The position numbers were made by a program, and so were the translations under genes. DNA of 64,000 nucleotides from Linepithema humile (Eukaryota > Arthropoda > Insecta > Hymenoptera > Formicidae): positions 7,761,001-7,825,000 of the forward strand of contig NC_090132.1 in assembly GCF_040581485.1 (NCBI RefSeq). Reading direction: 5' to 3'. The notes under the pieces are model-generated. The model was not told the origin of the DNA and searched no databases. It saw nothing but the letters and a program-made list of their open reading frames with translations. Positions 50,453 through 63,666 of this stretch are shown piece by piece. Numbering within the stretch: position 1 is the first letter of the stretch; every line of letters begins with the position of its first letter.

Positions 50453-53400
50453 TATTTGAATTTTAGTATAATTAATAAAATATTATAAGTTGTCACGTTC
50501 AATACAGTAAAATAGCAAAAGGATAGAATATTCTTTAAATATTATCATGTAAAATATTATTAAGAAAAATTTAGTTTTGCATGACATAATCATTTATGCA
50601 TTTAATATCAAGTCAGTGAATAATCAGTAAATAACTCAGTAAATAAATCTTATTAAAGATTGCTTATTGATCTAAATAAAAAGAAAACAATCAAATAATA
50701 AAATTTCGATAAAAACATTTTGAGCACAACAATATGTACATAAGTTTGCATAAATAATTTCTATTCGCGTCACATCAAGCACAAAATCATAGAAAAAACT
50801 ACAAAGTAGCTATTGTCGGTCGTCTGTTGTGCTAATAAAATTTTTATGGCGATAAAAGTTAATCTCTTAGATTTGCATTAATTATAAAATAAATTTCGTG
50901 GATGAATTTTTTCGTGCGATTTGGCCGTGCCGAAAGATAATTTGTATCATTCGAGCGGGAGTTACGATCTACAACATTGTTCGAAAAATAACCAATAAGA
51001 AGCTCCCGGATTCTCTCCTAATAAAAGGTTGACGGGAACGTCCTTCTCGGAAAGTTGGTGGGGCCGGTTCTAAGACGGCAAGAAAAATATCCGCCCCTCG
51101 CGCAGCCTCCTATTCGGCGCCAACTTGGTGCAACTACTACCATGAGTATCGTGCCAGTTACATGGCTTCGCGTGAAACACGAGCCAGGCTTTCAGAGAGA
51201 GGTAGAAATCGACTTATCTGTAGCTCAGTTTTGTCGTTCCACTCAAATTGAATTCCACGACGTTACGGGTCGACTCGCGTACCGACTTTTCCATTTTCTC
51301 CGTAGATTAGTGCGCCCTGAGTTATTATCATATCCGATATGTTACGTGGAAGTATGGAGAGATAAAAGTTTCTCGACACACAAAAATAATTTCAAGTTTT
51401 CACGTTTCTCCCGTTTCTCCTGTTTGCGATATATCGCGACTTGATGTAGTTTTGCAATTTTATTCAGATTGCGCGTTAGTCTGCGGAAAAGCAATTTTCT
51501 GCCTGGATTGTAAAACGGGAAAAGTATGAGATATGCTGCAGTATTTGTAGCATTGCTTGATGGAATTTTTGAGATTGACGAAAAGCACGATATATTTTAC
51601 TTGTTTATTTGAATGCAGCTTCTGCTGTATGCAGGAATTTACATTAATTGATTCTCTCTTGTTATATCATTTATAATTATTTTAAAAATAATTTATTTCT
51701 ATTTAACATAAAAGTATAGTTAACCTTTAATACTTATATCTTACATTTATTAACAACATACAAAAATTGTTTTAATAATATTAATGATATTCTGTCACTC
51801 TGAGATATAATTTGATATTTGGTTAAAAAATAATTTTAGCAAGCTGCTTATTTGCGTAATTATTTTTATAATATAATTTCTGTCCTGAATTCGATTAAAA
51901 TTTTTTTCTATTTATTGTTTATTATAAATATAATAAAACGTTATTTTTATATACGTACGGATATTTGTACATTAATTAGCAAAACATTTTAACAAAAATG
52001 CTAATAATCAAACAATTTTTTACTTACTTTTATTTAAGATAAGAATTACAATTTTTATGTCGAAGAACTTTCGGAGCAGAAAGAAATAACCAAGTACATT
52101 ATGAGAAAACATTTGCCAGTTCCTTTTGGTAACGCTTTACTATTACTTAAGTTTCGCCCACTCACGTATTGGGGCTGGCAATTCCATTAGGAGGATAGAC
52201 GATTGTCGGGGCAAGAGGGAGAGGGAAAGAATAATTCGACCATATCTCAAATTCCGGTCGAACGAGTAACGAGCTAAATTGAGACGTTGCCCAACTGCTC
52301 TCCGGTTTTTTTATTTCTAGTTGACTAGACGAGGGGGATTGCAGTAAACGTATTATGGTTTTATTATAGTTTGTAGATTAACACGTGCGTAAATGAGACT
52401 CGAACAAACATGTTGATCGCCATTGTTGCTTTGGATGATCATGGTTGCTGCTGACAGAAAATTTCGATGATAGAAACTTGTTATATATATAATCTTGACA
52501 AAACAAATAAAATGCGAAGAATGCGAAATAAAAATTGAGTATATTTGCGTTCAGAAAGTACAAGAAATAGACATGGTTCTCAGCGAAATTTTATTAAATA
52601 TGAAATAACTGAAATATGATAACGCTAGCTAAATATTTTTTTCTTTTCCGTAATTTTTTTTCTTTGTCAAGAATTAAAATATGAAAAAATAATAGTATTT
52701 TTGAAAAATGTAGACAAGTTTGTGAGATAAATTATCACACGAAGCAAAATGACATTTGTATAAATTTAAAATATCGCATTGTTTGATAAAAACTTCTTCG
52801 GGTATTTTCTGGTTGCACAATGAACGAAATATTTGCATACGGTTCTTCTTAATATAACGGATATTTATGATTTGCTTAGAGATATAACTTTATCTTAGAG
52901 TTATAACTGGATTTTCCTCTTATAAAATATTCAAAGTAGAAATTACGATGCTATTTAACTAGAAAGTTTATATATAGAAGATAAATTTGCTTCGCTGACA
53001 TTAACTAACAAATATTAAAATGTGCCACCAAGTGGAGCGTAACGAGGGGGAAGAATTTCATGAATTTTCGTCGCCATTGCATGATTCTTGTGAACGAAGA
53101 TGGGAGGTCGTTAACGAAGGGTAGAGTCGGATGGCTCTTTAAATTCGCATATTGCACAGCATTTGCATGCATATTATTCGGGATTTATAGTCGAGAATGC
53201 GATTTCTGCTCGGTTATCGATTAACACGTTTATGCTTTCTTAAAATACATCTCGCAACATTCTTAGCCGTTTCGTCGCGTTTTAAGATATCGCAAGGCTT
53301 TCAAAGCTTCAACATCACAAAGACTGGAATCTTCCTCTTCTTTCTCCCGCCTCGGCACGCTGCCGTATGATCGCCTCCGCAGCTCTCAGCGGCCGAATGT

Positions 53401-54855
53401 CGCAAGTGGGTCTATTCTTAGAAGGGTTTCGCACAAAATGTCGGTATTTACAATGTAGGTGTATCACATTTAAAATATTGGCTTTAATATATAGTTACCG
53501 CCGTGGCTGGAAGCCTGTGCGTGCTTTGAGAAGATCGTGCATGTAGTGGGGGCAGAAAGCTATTTAATACGTTTCGGCGCATAAATTGCCAAGTATATGG
53601 GGCATTATGGGGTGGGACGAGACCGCCGTTGTCCATTGGCCTCTCTTGTCTGAGCAGGAATCGTCCTCGTCACGGCCACCATGTTGACTGCTGAAATGTG
53701 GAACTTTGTTCTTCTACATACACAACTTCGTGATTCTTGTTCTTCTCTGTCTTCATTTCTACTTCGTAGCTATGTGTGAAAAAAATTGGCAGCAATAGCA
53801 TTCTCTCGCATCGTTTTTTTCTTTCGAAAAGAAACAGCAATATATACATCCTTTTAAAATAGTCCAGAACAGGAAAATATTTATTTAACGCGTTTTCGCG
53901 TATAGTTCGCGCGTCAGTTTTTATTATTTTTTATACGCAATATAGTAATTAATATAGAGGAACAGTTTGATATTTTTTTACATTGGAATATTTTTAGTAT
54001 GACTGTATTTCGCAATAGTTACATCTGTTAAGTAAATCACACAATCGTGCGGCTGCACAAACCATTACATGTGAGATCTGCATAGCGTAATATATTTTTT
54101 TTCATGCATTATTTTATTTCTTTTTACTCCGTTCTGTCCGTCGAGCTTTTCCGCATTCTGTGCAACCGTTATTCGCCATTTATTCTTCCATGTACATACG
54201 CGTTTTAAAAGTATTCACTGCGAAAGATGTCTCCGATTCCAGGAAGCTTGCCGCGGCCCGTCCAATTTATTTACTCGTCTTGCAAAATCCCATGCTCCGA
54301 TTGGCCGACCGGCCACCGCGGCATAAACTCGAACTCGTCGTCTTTTCTAAGTGGTATGGGGTTCTTCATATTAGACTTTTTCGTATTCGTTCGGCGCATT
54401 TAACCGGGTATTTTATGCTTCACGTGTGGAGGACCATCTCCCTCCCGGTCCGTTCCCTTGCCAGCGCGACCGGATAATATCGCCAGCACGGTCAGTGCCG
54501 TCATTTTACGATTTTATTATATCGCCGTATCCCCGTCGGGGTTTGTGAAGAGGAGGAGCCTTTAACCTGCGCTTCGGTATCCTCGCTTTAATTGGGATTA
54601 ATATGGACGGCGATCGCGACATATGTTATGCTTCTGCGTGCGTATATTCGGTACTTAAAGTTTCCTCACGTTTTAATTCGAAACCGGCCTCGCTACCGCG
54701 AGCTGACATTAACATTTTCGGAATCCCGTCGCGAACATGTCTGTCGTTTGCAAATTTGTAATCGGAGAATACGGCGATGCGAAGAATTTGCATGGCGGAC
54801 TGGTTCAATGTTAATGTTTTGCTTTTCTCCCGCATTTATGCTCGGAAGTTTGTAC
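50453..54855. other. AT-rich DNA with regulatory-looking patches
   Basis: Apart from the 51.0-51.45 kb island, GC-richer patches lie at 53.03-53.15, 53.3-53.7 and 54.2-54.8 kb, with GCCAT cores near 52.4 and 53.07 kb. No gene is supported. Confidence 0.4.
50990..51450. other. GC-richer island with a 100-codon ATG frame
   Basis: An ATG at about 51142 with the context CTACCATGA opens a frame of about 100 codons to 51444 (starts MSIVPVTWLRVKHEPGF). No domain, signal peptide or splice context was recognised. The island stands out from AT-rich surroundings and is more likely regulatory than coding. Confidence 0.15.
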
Positions 54856-55035
54856 ACAGAGAAAATTTTATGTCAAAAATTACTATGTACGGCAGTAGCC
54901 GTGGACCATGAAGGAATTATAAAAATTTGTACTATGTTTTTCACATGTGAAATGTAGTACAAGTTTTCGGTTCGCGGCTTCATGGTCCGCGATCACTGCT
55001 GTACATAGTAATTTTTTATGTAAAATTTTCTCTGT
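54856..55035. mobile_element. Short inverted-repeat MITE-like element
   Basis: The ends ACAGAGAAAATTTTA and TAAAATTTTCTCTGT are exact inverted repeats. The match continues inward with gaps through ACTATGTAC and GTGGACCATGAAG on the left against CTTCATGGTCCGCG and GTACATAGT on the right, giving arms of about 65 bp. TA lies at the right edge and near the left edge (two bases out). It is a non-autonomous DNA-transposon relic or a foldback. Confidence 0.7.
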
Positions 55036-55965
55036 ATGGTGGAGGTTTTTTTTATTTAGAATATAATATTTTTATATTTAGAATAAAATATAATAATATT
55101 TTGTACAGCAGGTGTTAAACGGAATTATTTAGAACGATATAGCATGAATATGTTTGAAGAATTAGCGACACACATATATATATATATAAAGTATTTTTTC
55201 TGTTTTGATTTGCTCCTGATATTTGTAGAACTCCGCTTATATTGTAACTGACAATATACTTTTGAACTAATGTCTATCGACATGCTATTTTATTTTAACG
55301 GTACCGTATTATCATGCAAAGTTTATTTAAATTAAACAAGAGTATACATTCGCAATTTTCACAAAAAACTGTACTTCCAAAGATTACATGCTTCAAAGAA
55401 ATTAAATAACGCGGGCAGCTAATTCATCTAACAGAGATTGAAGTTTTTAGAAACTCATTGAAGTGCAAATTTCACAAATAATTACACAACAACTGCAATT
55501 ATTTCCACTTGCCAATTACAATTTTTAGCTCTGACTATGACTGATTTTTAAGCTTCTTAATGAAATAGATAACGAAATAAATTTCTTCTACTTTGCGGTT
55601 GCAAGTGTATCTACTCACAGTTCTTGTAATTCTTTTCAAGCGTTTGTCTAATGTCATTAGGACTTAAGTTGCTACATGTAAACATTCAGTTAAAAAACAA
55701 AGAGAACAACTGCATATTACCCAATTTGATGCATCACCAAGCCGGATATCGGCGGATATCTGATTTAGATAGAGGAGAACAGCGAAACTGGCCGCGGACA
55801 GCACCCAAGCTTCGTCTCTCGCATTCGCGACTAGCGGCTCGCGACAAACCGATTGGGGGATAGCTCCGGAAAAAAGTTGTGGGAGGAACGGTTTGGTTTT
55901 GGTTGGATATCGGAGGGCGCCACCGCACAGTGGCAAGAAGCAATGCGTGTTGGCAGAAAACTCAC

Positions 55966-56260
55966 CTCTTTGTCTTCATTCCGCGGTATCTCTCTCGACA
56001 CCCTCTCCTCCACCCTAGCTGTCGCGATGGGCAGAGAGGAGCTTTCCTCTCTCCCTTTCTGGCTGGTCCCTCTTTTGCTTGCCTCTCCTCACCCTATCCT
56101 TTCCGCTTGCCGGTTCTCCTCTTTCGAGCGAGCGCCGCGCCCATGTCGGCGGCGATGACGCGACCATGACGACATGCGCCCATACACGCTTGTCCCCTGC
56201 GATTCTTTATGCTCATCTCCGTTTGCCTCTTTGTTGAACCTATCACATCTTTCTCTAAAG
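55966..56260 (-). other. Candidate minus-strand first exon beside the 56-57 kb promoter
   Basis: On the minus strand the sequence GACAAAGAG followed by GTGAGTTTTC is a strong donor, placing the exon's low-coordinate edge at 55966. The sequence feeding it is CpG-rich and shows no long ATG-led frame (one ATG frame, MGAALARKRRTGKRKG, stops quickly), so it would be untranslated. It faces away from the + strand candidate ending at 57410. Together they suggest a divergent promoter with the GA repeat in between. The upstream edge is a guess. Confidence 0.3.
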
Positions 56261-56265
56261 ATTGA

Positions 56266-56267
<2 letters not shown>

Positions 56268-56308
<41 letters not shown>
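56268..56308. repeat. (GA)n microsatellite
   Basis: About 20 AG units in a row at the centre of the divergent promoter-like region, followed by AAAAGAAAAG. GA repeats of this length can bind GAGA-type factors. Likely polymorphic in length. Confidence 0.95.
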
Positions 56309-56310
<2 letters not shown>

Positions 56311-56829
56311 AAAAGAGCAAGAGGGAGGGAAAATAGTGAGAAAAGAGAGACTGTTAATGTCACCCTTCTTTTTTTCTGTTTGACGGAATAAGAGCGGAAA
56401 TCTGATTCTTCAGTCTCCTCTGTGAACCTTTTATCCCTTGTCGCTAATTATTAGTACACAAGTTATCTCTCCTACACGTTTGGATTTCGTCTCTCTTCCG
56501 GCCCTCGCCATCTTCCTCTGGCGTAGCCGAGCTGTCGGTTGGAGAGGGAGAACCAAGAGGGGGATTTCGAGGTGGCTCCACCGCGGGTTTCTCTCTCTCG
56601 TCTCTCTCCGACATTTCTAGTCGCCCATGGTCGGCGGGGTGAGAGAACCAGGGCGCGGTTCCGTGGGGTGGCGCACCAGAGAGCGAGCGAGTGGCGCGGA
56701 GAGGGGAGAGGGTGTTCGCAAAGTGTCCCTAAAACTTTTACAATCGCTCGGCTCGGCTCGCTCGCTCTCGCGCTCTCGCTAGGGCTATGCTTGATGGCGT
56801 ATCTTCCAATGTGAGTTGCCCATAATACT

Positions 56830-57410
56830 AAGATGTACGGCTGCGCCGGTAGGGGTCCCGCTTGGTCTCTCACTCACTTACTACCTTATAGTATAGCAAA
56901 GCCAAAGGCGTATAGTGTGCCGAACGCCGAACGTACGGACGTTCCATCGCGTTTGCCGGTCGTATTCGGACGACATTTTGCTCTAGTTCGCGGGACATTC
57001 GCGAAAGAATCGGCCGCGAAAGATTCGCCGACACACGCTGCGCGGTCCCGGTCTGCCGGTCGTCGCTCCGCCGTAGGAAAGCCGGGAGAGTTCGCCTTTC
57101 GTTGCGCGCACGTCAGTCAACCTGTAATTAAGTGATCCGGTCTCGGTTAATCGCGTACTCGCGATAGAATATCTAGTAATAAGTGAGTGTGAAGCCCGGG
57201 CTCGTCTTCAGGGTTGTTACTTCACGCTCGTCGCTGTAGATCTCGTTAGTGATGTGCGCCGAGAGATTCCACGATAATCGTAATGAATGATAAAGCAGAT
57301 GATCGCGATGATTGAGTCCAGATCTGTCAGATTATCACGTGATGTTGAGTGCGTAGCGTGCCATGCGTCCGCCGACACCGTCGGCGGATCGGGAACCGCC
57401 GAACCTCATG
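56830..57410 (+). other. Candidate first exon of a + strand transcript downstream of Abd-B
   Basis: A CpG-rich block ends abruptly at CCTCATG followed by GTAAGCAC (donor at 57411), after which the DNA turns AT-rich. An ATG at 57363, preceded in frame by a TAG six bases earlier, opens a 16-codon frame that reaches the donor in phase 0 (MRPPTPSADREPPNLM). The exon start is unknown; an initiator-like TCAGTC lies near 57113. This could be the first exon of a non-coding transcript with a short upstream frame, as expected for an iab-8/msa-like RNA running from Abd-B toward abd-A, or the first coding exon of an unidentified gene. No acceptor nearby continues the 16-codon frame convincingly. Confidence 0.45.
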
Positions 57411-58019
57411 GTAAGCACATAGCAAGCTATCACGTGCGAAGATAATTATACTTTGACCTTAACCGGCTGTTCGAGAATAGTATAATTCGATCGCGCGATT
57501 TTCAAGGAAACCGCATTGGACGAATCAATTATTATTCGAAAGTATTATCATTACATCTTCTAAGCAAAAACTTTATTAGATATAATAAAATTGATAATCC
57601 ATCTTTAGTTTTGCGAATTATACACATTTGTATATATTAAATTAAATGTCAATTTCTCTACTCGCGATTGAAACGTCAAAAGGCTTGTTAAGAATTTAAT
57701 TGTCACATGATCAATACGATATTAATGTGATTTTTAATTGTCAAGCGAATTTTTATACTGTCGAGCTTATACATATTACTACTCTTCTTCTTGCTATCAT
57801 ATTTTTGTTAAAATTGTGTAACTAATGAGACGTAACCATTATTTAATTTACCTTTACGCATATTCGGGAAGACATGACAGATGAAGTGACAGTTTACATA
57901 AGAGGAATTAAACAAATATACCGCCAAAATTACTGACCATAAAGCACACAAATAATAATGTTCATCGGTATGCAATAAATGCTAGCAGAATAAACAAATT
58001 TTGTCGTTCGAGTAATCAA

Positions 58020-58345
58020 TTAGAGGATATTTTTTCATCGCCGGCGAGGTCCATGGAGCAGAGGATAAGATCCTGAGAGCGAGAGGGGAGACTCGTGAAC
58101 TCCTCCACGAACCGTCGGACTGCTTGCAGACGGTGTGGAAGGGACCGAAGCTTATCGATTGGCAGAAGTGTCGTATAGTTGTTGGCCACGCCTAGTGGCG
58201 GACTACACGGCGCGACCAAACTCCATGTGACTGCGTGCACCTTGAGTGCAATGCACGAAAATACTCGCGCAGGTCGGGGAGCATTATCGACCTCGAGATA
58301 CAAAGCAACAGTCTCGAATTTGGGGAAGATATATTTAATTTTTAT
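58020..58345. other. GC-richer island with a minus-strand open frame
   Basis: A minus-strand frame is open from 58381 to 58016 (about 121 codons, starts with TTG rather than ATG). It has no domain I recognise and no clear splice sites. It lies 0.6 kb past the 57410 donor. It could be a regulatory element or a transposon fragment. Confidence 0.15.
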
Positions 58346-59655
58346 TCCAGGAAATAGCCCTGTGAATATCGATCTTTCCAAGTAAAATTGATTTAATCTA
58401 CACAGTCTGTACTTTGAGATTATTAGTATACTATTTTGTTATCGTTGGAATAAACTGTCTTACATTATATTTTTAAGCAGAATATGTTAGTTCCTAGTTC
58501 ACTTTGCATTGATTACTTATGCGTCACAACAATTAATTTTGCTTGATTATTTTTTAAAACTTTCGGGTTCACAATAATTATAATTATATAATTTTGATTA
58601 TTTATTTTTCCTTGTTATGATTTATTCTTCGATTTGTAGTATTTTAACTTTATAAAATTAATCATGTTTTGATAAGATAATTCTTATAAAAGCTGTGTGT
58701 TTTTTAACATAGCATTACGCGTTATTAGAAAAAGAATTAACTTGAAGCAAAAGTATGTAATTCAGAAGTATTTTCTAAATTCTAAACAATGTTGCAAATT
58801 ATAATTTGCAGATCAAAGAAACATAAAATACTTTTACAAATATAAGTTATAAAAATAATATGAAGACCGCCGGTATATTATCAATGTCTTCTACTTGTTT
58901 CGTAAGTTACATAAAATTTACGCGTGTCGGTGAAAGGATTGAATAAATCAGAATTTAACAGGGTATGCAAATAGAACAATGAATTGTTATTTGAAATCTA
59001 ATGTATCACAGATTTATGATAGGCGTTAGATGATACTAATGTCTGCTTGTGTCTAAATGTTATAGCTTTTTGAATTTATACGTATAAAATGTATAATCTT
59101 ACTATGATTGGATATTATACTCAATTGCACCTTTTACGTTGCAAAAACAATGCTTCTGTCAAAGTTAACTTAAATATTATTACCGTGAATAAGTAGGCTG
59201 TCATATTAGTTAACTGCCAGCTATACAAATCCAAGAGTTATTACAAGATTTTAACGCATATTCAGATAAAATTATGCACAAATTGAATGTGTAAGAAAAA
59301 AAGACTTGAAATATCTCGTAATATTTTCTCGCGTAGAAAAAAAAACTCTTGCAAATACAAGTCGTCAAAGCATTTTGCGCTTGAAGTGATAACATTATGG
59401 CGTTGTATAATAAGTCATACTTTTCAATGCATACGCTTGTTTATTAAGTGGTGATAATTCAATTTAATTTATGTGTTAAACTTGGATAAAGTCAGTTGCA
59501 CGCGAAATCCCCTCCGGGTAAAAATACATATATGTATCTGTATGTATAGATATGCGCTTATGTCGGTACCTTATGCAAGTAGTACTGATTTGAGAGAAAA
59601 GTTTTATAATGATATTAAATCTTTTTTTATTTATAAATGGATGATATAAATTAAT

Positions 59656-59675
59656 AGCCATCAAATTTGATGGCT
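59656..59675. other. Perfect 20-bp palindrome with two GCCAT cores, then T6
   Basis: AGCCATCAAATTTGATGGCT is a perfect palindrome followed by TTTTTTATTG. In a bacterium this would read as a terminator; here it is better seen as a symmetric pair of GCCAT motifs next to a TTTTATT site. Confidence 0.4.
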
Positions 59676-59780
59676 TTTTTATTGAATAGACTATTGATCG
59701 AAATTAGGGATCTTATGCAAAAATATAAAAAATTAAATCTATAACTTATAATTTAATTTGGGAAAAAACTAAACAATTAA

Positions 59781-59891
59781 CCCAAGTAGCAAGCGGTCAT
59801 TATCTGACGTTATTTTGTCGTCATAATAACTGATTATGATTACTAATTAAAACAAGAAAAAGATGTTAGGTAAGACCGTTTACTACTTGGG
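59781..59891. mobile_element. Short MITE-like element with TAA flanks
   Basis: CCCAAGTAGCAAGCGGTC at the left matches the reverse complement of GACCGTTTACTACTTGGG at the right with two mismatches. Both ends are flanked by TAA, which fits a 3-bp target duplication of the TWA type seen in PIF/Harbinger elements. The element is only about 111 bp and has no coding capacity. A family assignment needs other genomic copies. Confidence 0.6.
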
Positions 59892-61039
59892 TAATATTCT
59901 GTGCGAAAAATATAAAATTAAATATTAAAATTTACTTTTCTTTCAAAATAATATTTTGCAAAATTATTATATTTAATTGTTTGGCAATATTATATCGCGA
60001 ATATTTTAAATATTTTTTAAATATGCAAAGTTGGAATATGCAAAATCTAACAGTATATCTATGAGATGCTTAACTTTCTCTTTGCTTTCCTTTGTCTCGT
60101 ATAGAAGGGAATTATTTTTTCATGGTGAGGTTCATGTAGCCGCCAGATGAATATCATGAAGTGAAAGTAGGCTACGTTTTTAATTTTGACCTGAGTTTTT
60201 ATATATTTACCCTTTTGAAATCCGAATACTTTAGAACGTGCCGCACTTGAGTAAAGATTCTACTCATTCTTGTTTCAAAATTCCTTTTTTATATTTAAAA
60301 AAGTGTATGTCGACAAAAAGAGTTTTGGTAGTATGCAGTAGCGATAATAATTTTTGTTGGCGTTGGAAAAGTATTTAAATTAGAGTATAAAAATTTTAAA
60401 TTAATTTTTTACTTTTATAAAGAAATTCCTCTTAATTGATATAGCTAAATATATGTTGAGTAATGTTTTTATTTATTTTAAAATAGTAACATTTGCCTTT
60501 ACACTTATTTTTATCGCATCTATAGAGTGTATAAAGTACAGATGTTGATATTTTCTTTGCAGATAACATGACAATGAGTTATTTTACGATATTTTAGTAT
60601 CATTTTACTGTGTGAATGAAGGTTTTCTAAGAATATTCTCTTATTCTTCAGTCCACTTCATGTTTCGCCGTTAAGAGTTTATTTCTCTTCTGTGTTGAAA
60701 TTGAAGTATTTTAAAACATTGAAACGCAGAGTCAAATGTGATTTTAAAATTTATTTTATCGCAACAGTATTTTTGAAAATACTTTGTTAATTTTATACTC
60801 GATTTTACGATAAATATATACGAACCAAAATCAAAATAAGTAGCAAACGTCAACGCGACGTCATGTTTTATTTTTCTCTACAGAAACACTGTCTTTTGAC
60901 AAGTTTTGTATAGAACGATTTTATTTCGTGATAAGAATACATTAATACTTGTTTCTATTTTTAAACATCAGTAAAAATAACATTTGTAACTTCGAAAAAC
61001 ATGGACGTTTATTTAATTTATTAAATGTTTGCTACAACA

Positions 61040-62680
61040 CAACGACGATAGAGTTATATACGCGCTATATAAAATATATCCTTCGTATACAGAGTCGAAA
61101 GAACTTTAACGTGAAAAGAACGTCGTAAACAGACGCCGCAGCAAACATTATCATTTTGTGCGCGAAAAATGACAAGAATCTACATTTTATTAAAAATAAA
61201 GAGAAACCGGCATGACCGCCCACCCTAACGCCATTGGTTCGTAACCTTTGTGTCCATGGAGTTTTTGCCGACTATCTACGTGACGCGAATGTTCGATACA
61301 CGAATAAGGTTCACCTTCTTCGACGACGCTGCCTCTTTCGTTTTTCGTGCAGTGCGCATGGGTATACCTGTGAAGGAAACTCGGCGGCGGCCCGAGCAAG
61401 TGCGTAAAAGGGGGTGCATCGGATGCACGGGATGCTCCCGTAGCGTGCCGAGATAGTCGGAGATCAGTAACTTGTGTCGGGGCTGCTCGCGATCTTCAGG
61501 CGTGTGTTTACATATCTATCGTATTATTGTTGAAATTATTCTGTCATATTTGAAGGTGTTCTCTTTACGTACATTCATTGAGACATTTAATCCACAATAA
61601 TATCGCGCTAATTTGCCAAACAGGTGCTGTGAAGAAAATAATTTCTTCTCATCCATTAAACGTATTTGTGACGCTTATTGAATATTAATTTTTATTTTTT
61701 TAAGTCATTTATATACACATAAGAATTGATATCATAAAAATATCAATTGACATACATTACTCCTTTTTGCTATTTCTATTAAGAAAAAAATGGTGTAAAA
61801 TTAATCGGGCACATATCAAATTGCTAACGCGTGCATAATTATTCATAGATTCTCGACCTCGATTTACCTATCTTTCGTAATGTAGAAACTATATGTCTTC
61901 TTAAAAAAAATTTCCTTCACACTCATAAGCGAATAACAACCGGCGTGCGAGTACATAAAGTCTGTCGTAGATAGATGTGTCGTAGGGGAAAAGTAGAAGA
62001 TAGAGAGCGGAGACTTTTTCTTTGTGCAAGAGCACTATATATGTGCTGCTCGATGAACAAACATGTAACTCAGAAAACCTCGCTCTCCTCCGAAGGGTCC
62101 CTCTTCTTTTCCCTCTCTCATTCCCTCGCACCTACACCACTCAGGGGGTTGTTACAGTTGACTCTACGGGGTTTTATGGCGTATCCATCTCTCCGCGTGT
62201 GTAGCTCGCGTGTGCAGGGAGAGCGCGACGACCGCAGTGACAAGAACGAGGGGGAAGAGCGATGGAGGAGCTCTTCTCGCCGTGACGTGCGTAGGGGTCA
62301 AGCTTAGGCAAGGGGCGCAAGCGCAGTTATGTTTGTGAACCTCGCGAAGCACATGGTCGCCTTCGGCTACTATTCCGCGGTCCTCCGGAATATACCGGCA
62401 TCCTATCTTCCGTGTAGATCCGAGACGAGTAAATAATCACGGTGGCTCTATCGCTCTTCGCGCTTTTGAGAGGCACAACGTAAATAACGAGGCACGTTAC
62501 GTAGGCACTTTGGAGTGGAGAATCTCTACGGTGCGCGAGAATTACGATATTGAGCTCCCAACACGGCCGACTCCCTGACCTACGAAAACAATAAGCGCGC
62601 CGTGACTTGCACGATGTTGTGATTTTGCATTTATCTCGTAACGCCGACATTGACGGAAGCAAATACGCAGTTTTTTCCGA
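61040..62680. promoter_or_regulatory. GC-rich islands with a TATA-like element
   Basis: CTATATAAAA at about 61064-61073 precedes a GC-rich stretch at 61.2-61.5 kb, and a second island spans 62.0-62.7 kb. On the minus strand CCTTCACAG then GTATAC near 61365-61380 resembles a donor. Open frames (62327-62662 minus, 61975-62307 plus) have no recognisable domain. Possible promoter or enhancer region for a downstream transcript. Confidence 0.22.
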
Positions 62681-63666
62681 TCATTCCAGTGAGCCGACGT
62701 TTGATTTTTCCGAGATCGTACAACTTTGCAGATATCATATTATTCGTTTGTTGTTGGATCTTATAAAGATTGCTACAATGTGATTAATCAATAAAACAAA
62801 ACAATAAATAAATAAATAAAATATGAAACATTATCAGACAGGATTTTTTATTTTCTAAACTGATTAAAAAAAACTTGATCTGAAAGAAAGGAAAATAAGT
62901 ATCGTGATGTGCTTTTGTGATTGTTATTGTTTATTTCTTATAATATATTCAATTGCTGGATAATATACGTGAATTAATTATTTGTGAATTTCTAATACTT
63001 TAGACTTTTAGACTTCATCGTGATAATATTATCATTTATAAAAAATAATTATTTTATGTTATAAAATAGAACAGTATTTAATATCAAGTTTCAAAGATTG
63101 ATTGCATCATATTTTATAATTTTATAAATTATTTTAATTTTATTTTAATAAGAAACAAGAAGGAAGAAATACATTAAAAAATAAAAAAGAAGAAACAAAA
63201 AGAAAATAAGATAAAATCATTCATATCAGTTAAATTTATAGATGAATTATTTATTTTTTGCTAAGATTTATTTCACGAAATTATTTGGTGTAATGCGAAA
63301 TCTTTTGATTTAATTTGAAGTCTAAACTCGGCAATTTATGTAACAATTTGAAAATTACCAACCTTACATTAGCGTTAACATGACAAGGCATTTAAGGGAT
63401 ATTTCTTCATTTGTTTATGTATAAAAACAATCTCTAATATTTTGTTTTACTCAGTTAAAAACATGAGATAGTTTTCTCTTATGTGAGTGTTGAGAAACGG
63501 AAGGTTAACTGTCTTGCAATATGGATGTTTGCATAGTTGTACGATTATACGGTTTTACAGATATTAATTAAAACAAAAGCGAGTTAATTATTGAACTGAC
63601 TAAATTATTAGGGTTGTAGAAAAATTATGTGCGACAGTGCGGGACATTTGTGTTGCATTCTGATAG

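Noticed and set aside
51142..51444. 100-codon ATG-led frame with fair start context
   Set aside because: No domain, splice context or partner exon; length is within chance for a GC-richer island.
59656..59682. Stem plus T-run resembling a rho-independent terminator
   Set aside because: Eukaryotic DNA; the hairpin is better explained as a palindromic binding site or chance.
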